Under the pieces are notes generated by a model. That model saw only the letters and a program-made list of their open reading frames with translations. It had not been told where the DNA came from and made no database searches. From positions 496,001-560,000 of the forward strand of contig CAVWHY010000012.1 in assembly GCA_963754955.1 (NCBI GenBank): a stretch of DNA of 64,000 nucleotides. Reading direction: 5' to 3'. The translations under genes and the position numbers were made by a program. Below, in pieces: positions 1 through 7,991 of this stretch. The stretch is from CAVQJU01 sp963754955 (lineage in GTDB: Bacteria; Acidobacteriota; Vicinamibacteria; Vicinamibacterales; CAVVIG01). Every line of letters begins with the position of its first letter. Position 1 is the stretch's first letter.

Positions 1-1
1 C

Positions 2-1021
2 CGGGAATCCACTGGACCGAGCCTGCTCGTCTCGACCGAATGCGGAGGCGAGGGCCGCAACTTCGAGTTCTGCCGCCGCCTCGTGCTGTTCGATCTTCCC
101 TGGAAACCGTCGCTCGTGGAGCAGCGGATCGGCAGGCTCGATCGGATCGGCCGCCGCATGCCGGTCGAGATCGTGTACTTCCGGCCGCCAGGCGGAATCG
201 GCGCGGAGGTCGTCCGGCTCTTCGAAGAACTGGGGCTTTTTCGCGAGCCACTCGCAGGCTTGGAGCCGCAACTGGCGCACGTGGAACGCGCCATCGAGGA
301 GATCGCCGTCGATCCGCTCGCGTCGCTCTCCGGCGAGCGCTTCACAGCGCTTGTGAACGAAGCCCGCGCGGCTCGCACGCGCATCCGCGAAGCCGCCTAT
401 CAGCAGCTCCACCGCGACCCTTACCGATCGGACATGGCGGCGGGCATCCTCGCACGGATACCGACGGAGCTCGACGCGCTCAACCAGCAGGCAGTGGTCA
501 CGGCGTGCATCGGCCTGGGGTTCACCGTGGAACGTCCGAAAGGACAGCGGATCTTCGCGATCGAGCTCGGTCACGAAGCGCTGGTCGACAGCCTGCCTGG
601 CGTGCCCGGCGGGTCGAGCTACGTCGGCTCGTTCGACCGCGAGGAGGCCGTCGAGAACGAGACGATTGATTTCTTCGCGTCCGGGCATCCGCTCGTCGAG
701 GGGATCTTTGCCCACTACGACGACGGTGCCCTGGGCCGGGTGGTGCGCCTCGCAGTGGAGATCGGACGGGAGCGCGACGAGGGGCTCGTGGCGGTCTACA
801 AGAATGGCCCTGCCTTCGAGGTGGTGGCGTTCGACTCAGCCGGCCAGCCTCGTCCCGACTGGGCGGCCGCGTTCCGCGAGGGATCCCTCCACGCACGCGA
901 TGTCCTCACCGAACCACCCGACAGCGACTGGCGGGCCATGGTTCGTCAGTTGGGTACGCACCTCGATCCGGCTCGCCGGCCGCACGCGCTCGCCGCTATC
1001 TTGGTACGGCCGCCGGAGTAG
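2..1021 (+). CDS. SNF2/RapA-type ATP-dependent helicase, C-terminal part (5'-truncated by window)
   Basis: The frame is open from base 2, so the gene starts outside the window. The first visible residues read LLVSTECGGEGRNFEF, then LVLFDLPW and EQRIGRLDRIGR. These are helicase motifs V and VI of the SNF2 superfamily in the form found in RapA (RNA-polymerase recycling ATPase) and related proteins, including the arginine finger of QRIGRLDRIGR. About 280 residues follow with the charged helical layout of a RapA-like C-terminal region. The likely role is ATP-driven remodelling of nucleic-acid/protein complexes in the cytoplasm. RapA proper cannot be told from other SNF2 helicases without the N-terminus. 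Confidence 0.85.
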   Translation, partial: RESTGPSLLVSTECGGEGRNFEFCRRLVLFDLPWKPSLVEQRIGRLDRIGRRMPVEIVYFRPPGGIGAEVVRLFEELGLFREPLAGLEPQLAHVERAIEEIAVDPLASLSGERFTALVNEARAARTRIREAAYQQLHRDPYRSDMAAGILARIPTELDALNQQAVVTACIGLGFTVERPKGQRIFAIELGHEALVDSLPGVPGGSSYVGSFDREEAVENETIDFFASGHPLVEGIFAHYDDGALGRVVRLAVEIGRERDEGLVAVYKNGPAFEVVAFDSAGQPRPDWAAAFREGSLHARDVLTEPPDSDWRAMVRQLGTHLDPARRPHALAAILVRPPE

Positions 1022-1060
1022 ACCGGGGCCGGTACACGGGCGCGCTCCGGCTACGTGCGC

Positions 1061-2386
1061 TTACGGCGCCTGCGTGATGTTCAAGGCTACAGCCGGTCCG
1101 CCCGCCGACACCACCACGGAGAGCGCGCGACTCGTGCCTGAGGTGTTCTGCGCGACGTTGAACGTAACGGTCGCGGGAAGGCCCGGACCGGATGTCGGCG
1201 GGTTGAGGGTGATCCCGCCAGACCCAGAGGCGCTCCAGCTCGAGCAAAGGCCGGGCGGCATCCCCGCCACGGGCGTGATGTTCGCAGTGTATGGACCGCT
1301 CGCGGCTGCCGGCACGCTGAGAACGTTCTGTCCGTTGACGGTCACCGTCACCACGCAAAATGCGGGGATGTCGGCCGCCTGCCTGATGGTCAGCTGCGAT
1401 CGGCCGGCGCCCCAATCGATCGTGATCGTACCGATGCGCCCCACAAATGTCGTGTTCGGCCTGACCGTGAAGCCGAGGGTCGCGTTGCCGCTGCCGGACG
1501 AACTATCGAGGACGATCCAGCTGACATCGCTCGTGGCGGTCCATCCGCACGTGCCCGACGGCCGGCTGATCGTGAGGCTCGACTGCGTGCCGGCCTGATT
1601 GACGTCGAGTGTGCCGGTGAGCGAGACCGTGTACACGCACGGGCCGCCCGTCTGGCGCAGCGCCATGTCCGCGCGTGACACGTCCGGCACCGTGACGTTC
1701 TGCTCGCCGGTGTCGTACCCCGGGGCCGAGGCACGCATCCGGAACGTCTCCGCGGTCAGGCCGGAAAGGGTGTACGCGCCGGAGGCATCGGTCGTCACGG
1801 ATTTGCCGGCGTTCGCGCCGTTCAGCGCTTCGACACGCGCACCCTGGATACCGGCGCCGGTCGACGTGTCGGTGATGGAGCCGGTGAGCGTGAAGGTGGT
1901 CGGCGGAAGGCCGGGGAGCGGCGGGATGCTCGCCGAGCTGGTCGCGGTGCCCGCGGTCGCCGCCGCATCGGTGTACGTGACCGCTGCCCGGACCGTCTGC
2001 GCGAACGCGTGCGCTGCGTTGGCGTCCGTCGTCACGAACTCGCGGGTGTCGGCGGTGCCGTTCGCAGGACAGACGTTGGCGGTCGCCGGTATGGGCTGGT
2101 CGTAACGCCCCGAGACCACGGTGCCGGAGTCGTTCACGAACGTGAGATCAACGGCCGAAATGGTGGCCGCGGCGCCGCCTGTTTCCCGCAAGTGGAGGAC
2201 CACCCGATACGTATAGCCGCCGGCCGCGGCACGTTCGCCGGTCACCGAAATGGAGCTGACCACGATCGTGGCGTGAAGCGGCGCCGGCGGCGTCGGCTGC
2301 GTGGGCGTGGATTTTTCCGAGCAGGCTCCGACAACGGCTGCGGCAAGGACGAGGCCCGCCAACGTGCCGAATGTGCGTGGCGACAT
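1061..2386 (-). CDS. Secreted lipoprotein with carboxypeptidase-regulatory-like and BACON domains
   Basis: 441 residues. The N-terminus has a hydrophobic stretch ending in a lipobox (VVGAC, Cys about residue 22), so the protein should be lipid-anchored in the envelope. Residues about 165-235 (FTLTGSITDTSTGAGIQGARV, then AYTLSGL) resemble a carboxypeptidase regulatory-like Ig fold. Residues about 245-340 (CGWTATSDVSWI, then GRIGTITI) match the BACON pattern, and a degenerate second BACON-like module lies at the C-terminus (CSSWSASGSGGI). BACON domains are usually linked to carbohydrate or mucin binding, and no catalytic domain is visible. The ATG at 2386 has a G-rich stretch just upstream. It is divergent from the gene at 2490. 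Confidence 0.8.
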   Translation of the reverse strand: MSPRTFGTLAGLVLAAAVVGACSEKSTPTQPTPPAPLHATIVVSSISVTGERAAAGGYTYRVVLHLRETGGAAATISAVDLTFVNDSGTVVSGRYDQPIPATANVCPANGTADTREFVTTDANAAHAFAQTVRAAVTYTDAAATAGTATSSASIPPLPGLPPTTFTLTGSITDTSTGAGIQGARVEALNGANAGKSVTTDASGAYTLSGLTAETFRMRASAPGYDTGEQNVTVPDVSRADMALRQTGGPCVYTVSLTGTLDVNQAGTQSSLTISRPSGTCGWTATSDVSWIVLDSSSGSGNATLGFTVRPNTTFVGRIGTITIDWGAGRSQLTIRQAADIPAFCVVTVTVNGQNVLSVPAAASGPYTANITPVAGMPPGLCSSWSASGSGGITLNPPTSGPGLPATVTFNVAQNTSGTSRALSVVVSAGGPAVALNITQAP

Positions 2387-2489
2387 CAGGATCCCCCGGA
2401 AAGTATGACCAGCGGAGTTTCGTAACGCAAGAAATGTGCGAGACGGGTGTGGCTGCCCTCTTGCTCACATTCCTCGCGGAGGATGATCC

Positions 2490-2825
2490 ATGAAATCGTA
2501 CGTCGCGCTCTTCGCAGGCATCGGCCTCGGGATAGCCGTGGCGTCGACGCCGCTGCCGGTGCGTGTCGTGAGTCTGGCGGCTGCGCAGGACGCCGGGCAC
2601 GAGCAGCACCAGCAGGGCGCCGGAGCGGCGGCACCAGGCGGCAAGATGAAGATGGGCAACATGATGGCGTCGGAGGCAAAACTCGAAGAGCTCGTCAAAA
2701 AGATGAACGACGCCAAGGGTGAAGCGAAGACCGACGCAATTGCCGAGGTCGTGACGGCGCTCGTGGAACAGCATCGAACCATGCACGGCATGATGGCCGG
2801 AACACCCGCTCAGGCCGGGAAGTGA
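2490..2825 (+). CDS. Small exported protein, Met/His-rich, unknown function
   Basis: 111 residues, not recognised as a named family. The first 33 residues look like a Sec signal peptide (MKSYVALFAGIGLGIAVAST, ending near AAAQDAG). The mature part begins His/Gln/Gly-rich (HEQHQQGAG), then KMKMGNMM, and ends with an amphipathic helix and HRTMHGMM. The His and Met residues could bind a metal such as copper, but this is only inference. A GGAGG ribosome site lies about 8 bases before the ATG. The stop is followed after 7 bases by the next gene, suggesting co-transcription. Confidence 0.65.
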   Translation: MKSYVALFAGIGLGIAVASTPLPVRVVSLAAAQDAGHEQHQQGAGAAAPGGKMKMGNMMASEAKLEELVKKMNDAKGEAKTDAIAEVVTALVEQHRTMHGMMAGTPAQAGK

Positions 2826-2832
2826 CGGACCG

Positions 2833-3084
2833 GTGAGAGATTTTCCGGGTGTCCTGGAGGAAAATCGCCCAGACGAGATGCTGAAGCGAATTGCCCGTGG
2901 CGCGGCCGGCGGTGTGCTGCTCATCGCCGGCATCGCCATGCTCGCCCTGCCCGGACCGGGGTGGCTGACCATCGCGGCCGGCCTGGCGCTTCTTGCGACC
3001 GAGTTCGCCTGGGCGCGGCGTCTGCTGGATCAGCTCAAGGACGGCGCCGGCTGGCTCGGACGCAAATTCAAGATCAGGACGTGA
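2833..3084 (+). CDS. PGPGW-family small membrane protein
   Basis: 83 residues with the diagnostic LPGPGWLTI motif at about residue 39, between two hydrophobic segments (GGVLLIAGIAMLALPGPG and LTIAAGLALLATEFAW). This is the PGPGW transmembrane family, whose function is unknown. The start is uncertain: GTG 2833 gives the full ORF, while ATG 2878 would give a 68-residue protein starting MLKRIARGAA, closer to typical family N-termini. It is followed immediately by the basic small ORF at 3086. Confidence 0.75.
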   Translation: MRDFPGVLEENRPDEMLKRIARGAAGGVLLIAGIAMLALPGPGWLTIAAGLALLATEFAWARRLLDQLKDGAGWLGRKFKIRT

Positions 3085-3085
3085 A

Positions 3086-3268
3086 ATGAGGCGTGCCATG
3101 GCGCGCAGGACAACGGGCCGTGTGGTCCGCACCATCACCGACGTCATGTGGAAACGCGATCAGCTGCAAATGCGCGCGGTCGACGCCCTGCTATCGGGCG
3201 TCAATTCCAAACCCGGTCGGAGGCCCCGTGCCAAACCGGCGAGAAAGTCGGCGAAGAAACGACCCTAG
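3086..3268 (+). CDS. Small basic protein, lysine/arginine-rich tail, unknown
   Basis: 60 residues from ATG 3086, or 56 from ATG 3098. The body (VVRTITDVMWKRDQLQMRAV) is helical and amphipathic; the tail (RRPRAKPARKSAKKRP) resembles the alanine/lysine tails of bacterial nucleoid-associated proteins. It starts one base after the stop of the PGPGW gene. No family is recognised, and a chance ORF cannot be ruled out; position and composition are the only support. Confidence 0.4.
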   Translation: MRRAMARRTTGRVVRTITDVMWKRDQLQMRAVDALLSGVNSKPGRRPRAKPARKSAKKRP

Positions 3269-3349
3269 AGTCCGTGCGCGCGGCTGCTCGCGTACACGTC
3301 GGCGTGACGGCCGATGTAGAGAAAGAATCGCGCCTGCTATGCTTCCCGG

Positions 3350-4666
3350 GTGTCACTCCCCGTTCGATTACGGCCGTTTCAACGCTTCACCCAGACTGAA
3401 GCCGCCGGCGGCGTCCTGCTGGTCCTGAGCGCCACACTGGCATTCGCCTTCGCCAACTCGCCGTGGTCGGGCGCCTACGAGCATTTCTGGTCCGCCCCCG
3501 TGACCATGAGCCTGCCCAACCGCGAGCTATCGCTGACGCTCCGCGCGTGGATGAACGACGGATTGATGGCGGTTTTCTTCCTCCTGGTCGGCCTGGAAAT
3601 CAAGCGTCAGCTGGTGGCCGGGGAGCTGTCATCGCCGCGTCAGGCGGCGCTGCCGATTGCGGGCGCGCTCGGCGGGATGATCCTGCCGGCCGTCATCTAC
3701 CTGGGCTTCAACAGCAGCGGGCCGGCCGTGCGCGGCTGGGGCATCCCGATGGCGACCGACATCGCGTTCGCGCTCGGCGCACTCGCCCTGGTCGCGCCGA
3801 AGGTGCCGATTGGCGCCAGGGTGTTCCTGACCGCCCTGGCCATCGTCGACGACATGGGAGCGGTCATCGTGATCGCGCTGTTCTACACCGCGGCCGTCAA
3901 CGGGACGGCCCTTGCGTTTGCCTCCCTGGCCCTGGGCGGTCTCGTGGCGCTGAACATGCTCCGGGTGACGCGCCTCACGCCCTACCTCCTGCTCGGAGTC
4001 GTGCTGTGGTTTTTCGTGCACCAGTCGGGGATCCACTCGACCATCGCTGGCGTGGCGCTCGCGCTGACCATCCCTACCCGGACGCGCATCAACGCGGCCG
4101 AATTCTCCGCGGAAGCGCGCAGGCTGCTCGATGAGTTCGATCGGACCGAGACCGGCGATCTACTGACGTTGACGAGCAAGGGGCAGCAGGACGCGCTGTT
4201 CTCCCTCGGCGACGCGGGCGAAGGCGTGATCGCGCCGTTGCTGCGCCTCGAGCACCCGCTGCACACGCTCTCCGCGTTCGTGATCATGCCGCTGTTCGCG
4301 TTCGCTAACGCGGGCATCACGATCGGCACGTCCGCTCTGGACTGGCGGGTCGTGGTGGGAATCGTGCTCGGGCTGACGGCCGGAAAGCCGCTCGGCATCT
4401 TCGGGGCGGCTCGGGCTGCTGTCGCCGCGCGTGCCGCCGCGCTGCCGGGCAACGTTCACTGGAGGACGCTGCACGGCTGCGCGTGGCTGGGCGGGATGGG
4501 GTTCACCATGTCCCTGTTCATCGCCACGCTGGCCTTCGAGGGAACCTCTCTCCTGGACTCGGCCAAGGTCGGCATTGTCATCGGGTCCATCCTCGCGGCG
4601 ATGATCGGCGCCGTGATCCTTCACGGCCAACGCCATGGCCGCCGCGCGACGACGCCGCGCAGTTGA
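3350..4666 (+). CDS. nhaA: Na+/H+ antiporter NhaA
   Basis: 438 residues from a GTG start, with about 12 transmembrane segments. It carries the NhaA signatures: MNDGLMAVFFLLVGLEIKRQ, ATDIAFALGAL, AIVDDMGAVIVIA (the adjacent Asp pair equivalent to E. coli D163/D164, which bind the transported ions) and GMGFTMSLFIATLAF near the C-terminus. It exchanges cytoplasmic Na+ (or Li+) for periplasmic protons in the inner membrane, for pH and salt homeostasis. Length and motif order are normal and the frame is intact. No clear promoter was identified in the 80 bases upstream. Confidence 0.97.
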   Translation: MSLPVRLRPFQRFTQTEAAGGVLLVLSATLAFAFANSPWSGAYEHFWSAPVTMSLPNRELSLTLRAWMNDGLMAVFFLLVGLEIKRQLVAGELSSPRQAALPIAGALGGMILPAVIYLGFNSSGPAVRGWGIPMATDIAFALGALALVAPKVPIGARVFLTALAIVDDMGAVIVIALFYTAAVNGTALAFASLALGGLVALNMLRVTRLTPYLLLGVVLWFFVHQSGIHSTIAGVALALTIPTRTRINAAEFSAEARRLLDEFDRTETGDLLTLTSKGQQDALFSLGDAGEGVIAPLLRLEHPLHTLSAFVIMPLFAFANAGITIGTSALDWRVVVGIVLGLTAGKPLGIFGAARAAVAARAAALPGNVHWRTLHGCAWLGGMGFTMSLFIATLAFEGTSLLDSAKVGIVIGSILAAMIGAVILHGQRHGRRATTPRS

Positions 4667-4934
4667 GGCAGGCCGCGATGCCTCTTGCCCTAACGGGCGA
4701 GCAGACGGAGCAGGCGGGTCAGAACCGGTGTCGACGATGGCGTGCGGCGCCGCTGCCACGCGGCAAAACGGCTGACGCTGACGTGCAGGCGCTCAAGGGA
4801 ATCGCGACGGGTCGAAGAGACCGACGCGGTCTGATGCTTCAACATGTGGCCTCCCAGGACTGAATTATCGACGCACAGGCCCGAAGCATTAGGGTTGCCC
4901 GGAAGGGCGCAGCCTGGCGCGGCTTTGCGCAGGC
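4667..4934. other. Intergenic stretch between convergent genes, nothing recognised
   Basis: About 270 bases separate the ends of nhaA and the convergent MFS/spermidine-synthase gene. A short plus-strand ORF (4679-4863) has no recognisable features and no ribosome site, and no convincing terminator with a T-tract is visible on either strand. Confidence 0.5.
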
Positions 4935-7244
4935 TCAGGGCACGACAAACCGATGGACGTCGCCTTTGAGCGGCGCCAGGTCGACGTCCTGACCGCGGGG
5001 CAGGCTGAGAAAATACTCGACCAGCGGCCGGTCGTCCGTGAGCACATCGCCCGGTCCCACAAACGCCGCGAGCTCTTCGGGACCCGCGGTAAAGGCGGCC
5101 AGCAGCGCGTCAAAGCTTTCGACGTTCAGATCGTGCAGGCCCTGCCTGCTTCCTGGCAGCTTCAGCTTCCACTCGAAGTCGCTGCGGCGCAGGCGCAGCG
5201 GCTCGACCGAGCCGACGAGGAGGCCGCCGGCCACCCATGCCGTGGTGCCGGGAAACACGCTCAGAAACGTGCGCGCGATGGTCTTGTACTCCGCTTCCGT
5301 TCCCGCCACCCACTGCAGCACGAGCCCGCCGGGATTGAGCACGCGCCGCATCTGCCGGAAGTACTCGACCGAGTACACGTTGCCGGAGCCGGCGAAGATT
5401 GGATGGATGACGTCCGCGGTGATGACGTCGTACCGCCGCGGCGTCAGCATCAGGTAATTCCGCCCATCGTCCACGCGGAGGTGGACGTTCGGGCGCGACA
5501 GGACGCCGTAGTTGATCGACTCGAGAAAGCTGGCGCCGCGCACGACGGAGCCGGCCAGCTCGACGACGTCCACGTCCACGCCGTCGTGGACGCTGACCGC
5601 GCCGGCCGTCGCGCCGCCGCCCAGGCCGATGACGAGCGCGGTACGCGGACCCGGGTGGATCGCCATCGGGAGATGGCCGATCCGCCTGTGCACGTACGAA
5701 GTCGAATCGTCCGTGCTCGCCTGATGATTACCGTTGATCGTGAGGGTCAGTTCCTCGCTGCGGTTCCGGTGAACGACGACCGTCGCCTCGACGCCTTCCT
5801 CCTGCCACACGATGGCCTGTCCGGGGTAGCGCTGGGCGACAAACTGCGCGAACGGATCGGGCGACCACCAGACGGCCGCGGCAAAGATCGCCGACGCCAG
5901 CAGCCCGGACGTCGCGCGAGCCTGCCGCGACATTCCCGACGCGGCCAGCAGCGCGAGGCCGCCCGCGAAGCTCAGCGACCCCAGCACGATGAGTGACGTG
6001 CCGCTCCCGAGGCGCGGCAGCATCAGGAAGCCGGCGACGATCGAGCCGGCAATCGCGCCGGCGACGTTCAGCGAGTAGAAGAGACCGATGCGGCCGGCGT
6101 GCTCGTCACGACGGCTGCCGGCGGCCCAGGTGTGCAGGCCGATCGGAAACGCGATGCCCATGAGCAGGGCGACGGGAAAGATCGCGAGCAGCGCGCCCGT
6201 GATCGGATAGCCGAGGTACTCGGGCATCAGGGGCGCGACGATCGGCGTCAACGCGTCTGACAGCGCCGGCAGATAGACGAGAGGGCGAAACGACAGGACG
6301 ATCGCAATACCGATGGCGAGCTCGAGCCCCGCGAGCACCTCGATCCATCGCAGGCGCCGATTGAGCAGGGGGGTGACAAGGAAGCTCCCGGCGGAGATTC
6401 CGACGAGAATCATCGCGAGCATCACCGAAAAACCGTAGACCGTGGGCCGGAGAAACAGCGTCAGTACCCTGAACCAGACGACCTCGAGCGCCAGCGAGAC
6501 CGCGCCTGAAATCGTGAACACGACGAGAATGATCCGTGGTGATGAGACCTGCGTCGCGTCCGGTTTCAGCCGGACGTCGACTGCCGTCGCATCTCCCGTG
6601 CCGACGGAGCGCAGAGACAGCGCGATCGCACAGAGCCCCACGAACAGGTTCAACACTGCGGCGGTGAGAAACGTGCTGTGGATTCCGCGCTGCGGAATCA
6701 GGTAGAGACCGGCCGCAACGGTGCCCACGATCGCGCCTGCCGCATTGCTGGCATAGAGCGATCCCAGCTGGCTGCCGAGCGAGCTGCTCCTGAACGTGGA
6801 CGCCTTGACGACGAGCGGGAGCGTCGCGCCCATCAGCGACGTCGGCACGATCAGCACCGCGAACGCCATCGCAAGGTGGGCGGCGACGAGGCCGGCCGGC
6901 GAGTGGGAAATCGACGGATACGCGGCGACGTACAGCTGTTGCAGCCGCGCGAGCGCCGCCGGCGTGACGAGCGCCGTGGCGCCGATCAGCAGTTCGGTCG
7001 CGCCGAACCATCGAAGAGGATTCCGGACGCGGTCAGCCACGAGGCCCGCAGCGCCGCTGCCGAGGGCGAGGCCGGCCATGAACATCGCCCACACGGCGCT
7101 GGCCGCGTACACGGTCACGCCGAACACCCACCCGAGCGTCCGGAGCCACAGCACCTGGTAGACAAGGGCGGAGGCGCCGGAACAGAAAAACAGCAGGCAC
7201 AGCGCCGAAAGGAGAAACCTGGAGCACGCAGACGTCACCGGCAC
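4935..7244 (-). CDS. Fused MFS-like membrane protein / spermidine-synthase-like domain
   Basis: 769 residues in two parts. Residues about 10-460 are hydrophobic with roughly 12-14 membrane spans (starting CLLFFCSGASALVYQVLWLR). Residues about 500-740 are a Rossmann-fold spermidine-synthase-like domain with ALVIGLGGGATAG (SAM-binding glycine loop), VDVVELAGSV, VDDGRNYL and YDVITADVIHP. Such fusions are common in Acidobacteria and Proteobacteria, but aminopropyl transfer is not established for them, so calling it a spermidine synthase would be overreach. A half-copy of the dispersed palindrome is embedded near 6552-6580, encoding VRLKPDAT in the linker after membrane span 6. Frame intact. Confidence 0.85.
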   Translation of the reverse strand: MPVTSACSRFLLSALCLLFFCSGASALVYQVLWLRTLGWVFGVTVYAASAVWAMFMAGLALGSGAAGLVADRVRNPLRWFGATELLIGATALVTPAALARLQQLYVAAYPSISHSPAGLVAAHLAMAFAVLIVPTSLMGATLPLVVKASTFRSSSLGSQLGSLYASNAAGAIVGTVAAGLYLIPQRGIHSTFLTAAVLNLFVGLCAIALSLRSVGTGDATAVDVRLKPDATQVSSPRIILVVFTISGAVSLALEVVWFRVLTLFLRPTVYGFSVMLAMILVGISAGSFLVTPLLNRRLRWIEVLAGLELAIGIAIVLSFRPLVYLPALSDALTPIVAPLMPEYLGYPITGALLAIFPVALLMGIAFPIGLHTWAAGSRRDEHAGRIGLFYSLNVAGAIAGSIVAGFLMLPRLGSGTSLIVLGSLSFAGGLALLAASGMSRQARATSGLLASAIFAAAVWWSPDPFAQFVAQRYPGQAIVWQEEGVEATVVVHRNRSEELTLTINGNHQASTDDSTSYVHRRIGHLPMAIHPGPRTALVIGLGGGATAGAVSVHDGVDVDVVELAGSVVRGASFLESINYGVLSRPNVHLRVDDGRNYLMLTPRRYDVITADVIHPIFAGSGNVYSVEYFRQMRRVLNPGGLVLQWVAGTEAEYKTIARTFLSVFPGTTAWVAGGLLVGSVEPLRLRRSDFEWKLKLPGSRQGLHDLNVESFDALLAAFTAGPEELAAFVGPGDVLTDDRPLVEYFLSLPRGQDVDLAPLKGDVHRFVVP
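6552..6580 (-). repeat. In-frame half-copy of the dispersed palindrome, inside the MFS/spermidine-synthase gene
   Basis: The core is GTCCGG-TTTCAG-CCGGAC at 6558-6575, the same hairpin found in the intergenic elements. Read on the minus strand it encodes V-R-L-K-P-D in frame with the host protein, in a hydrophilic loop between membrane segments. Confidence 0.7.
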
Positions 7245-7316
7245 ATTCTACTCGCGGGCGATCGCCTGCTATACTGCCCGACCGGGCGGACGCCGGCTCG
7301 AACGAGGAGGCAGAAC

Positions 7317-7991
7317 ATGCGCCACAGTGCTTTTCGATTCCCGCTCGTCGTCATCCTGCCGCTTCTGGCCTTGTCGATGTGCGAGAACGTGTTCGCACAG
7401 GGACGCACCGTTCGACCGCCGCTGTTTTTTCACGAAGAGTGGAAGCAGACGCCGGCGGGCGGCGAGCATCCCGTCACGCAGGACGGCGTGGCGAACCCGA
7501 GCCTCGAGTTGAAACTGTACGGGACCTCCGGAAAAGAGGTGCAGCTCACGGGCAGCGCCAAGGACGAAAACAACCCGATTCACGTCTGGACCGGGCTCTG
7601 CTCGACGCCGTGCGCCGTCGCGCTCCGCCACAAGGACAACTTGGCGGATCTGACAGGCCTCGCACGAATCCGGTGGGTCACCAAGATGTCGGGGTTCCAT
7701 CAGATTCGGCCGATCGTGAAGCTTGCCGACGGCACGTGGCTCGTCGGCGATCACGCGGACGGATCGGTCGCGGACTGGCAGATCAGCGAATTCAACCTGA
7801 ACGAAGTGCGCTGGCTGAAGCTCGACATCGACAAGGTCGTCACCAAAGGCAACATCGTCGACAAACCGGACCTGAGCCAGGTCGATGAAATTGGTTTCGC
7901 CGATCTCACCCCGGGCAGCGGCCACGGCGCCGGCGGGTGGTCGGATGTCGCGGCAATCGACGTATTCGGCGGAAGCGTCAAGCGCCCGTAG
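7317..7991 (+). CDS. Secreted protein of unknown function next to the PQQ dehydrogenase
   Basis: 224 residues. The N-terminal 28 form a signal peptide (FRFPLVVILPLLALSMCENVFAQ). The mature part is beta-rich with aromatic motifs (FHEEWKQTP, NPIHVWTGLC, TWLVGDHADG) and ends GGWSDVAAIDVFGG, which suggests a carbohydrate-binding-like jelly roll or lectin-like fold; this is inference. The ATG at 7317 has a strong GAGGAGG six bases upstream, and a TATACT at 7270-7275 could be its -10. It converges on the PQQ dehydrogenase gene, with a palindromic element overlapping its stop. Confidence 0.75.
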   Translation: MRHSAFRFPLVVILPLLALSMCENVFAQGRTVRPPLFFHEEWKQTPAGGEHPVTQDGVANPSLELKLYGTSGKEVQLTGSAKDENNPIHVWTGLCSTPCAVALRHKDNLADLTGLARIRWVTKMSGFHQIRPIVKLADGTWLVGDHADGSVADWQISEFNLNEVRWLKLDIDKVVTKGNIVDKPDLSQVDEIGFADLTPGSGHGAGGWSDVAAIDVFGGSVKRP

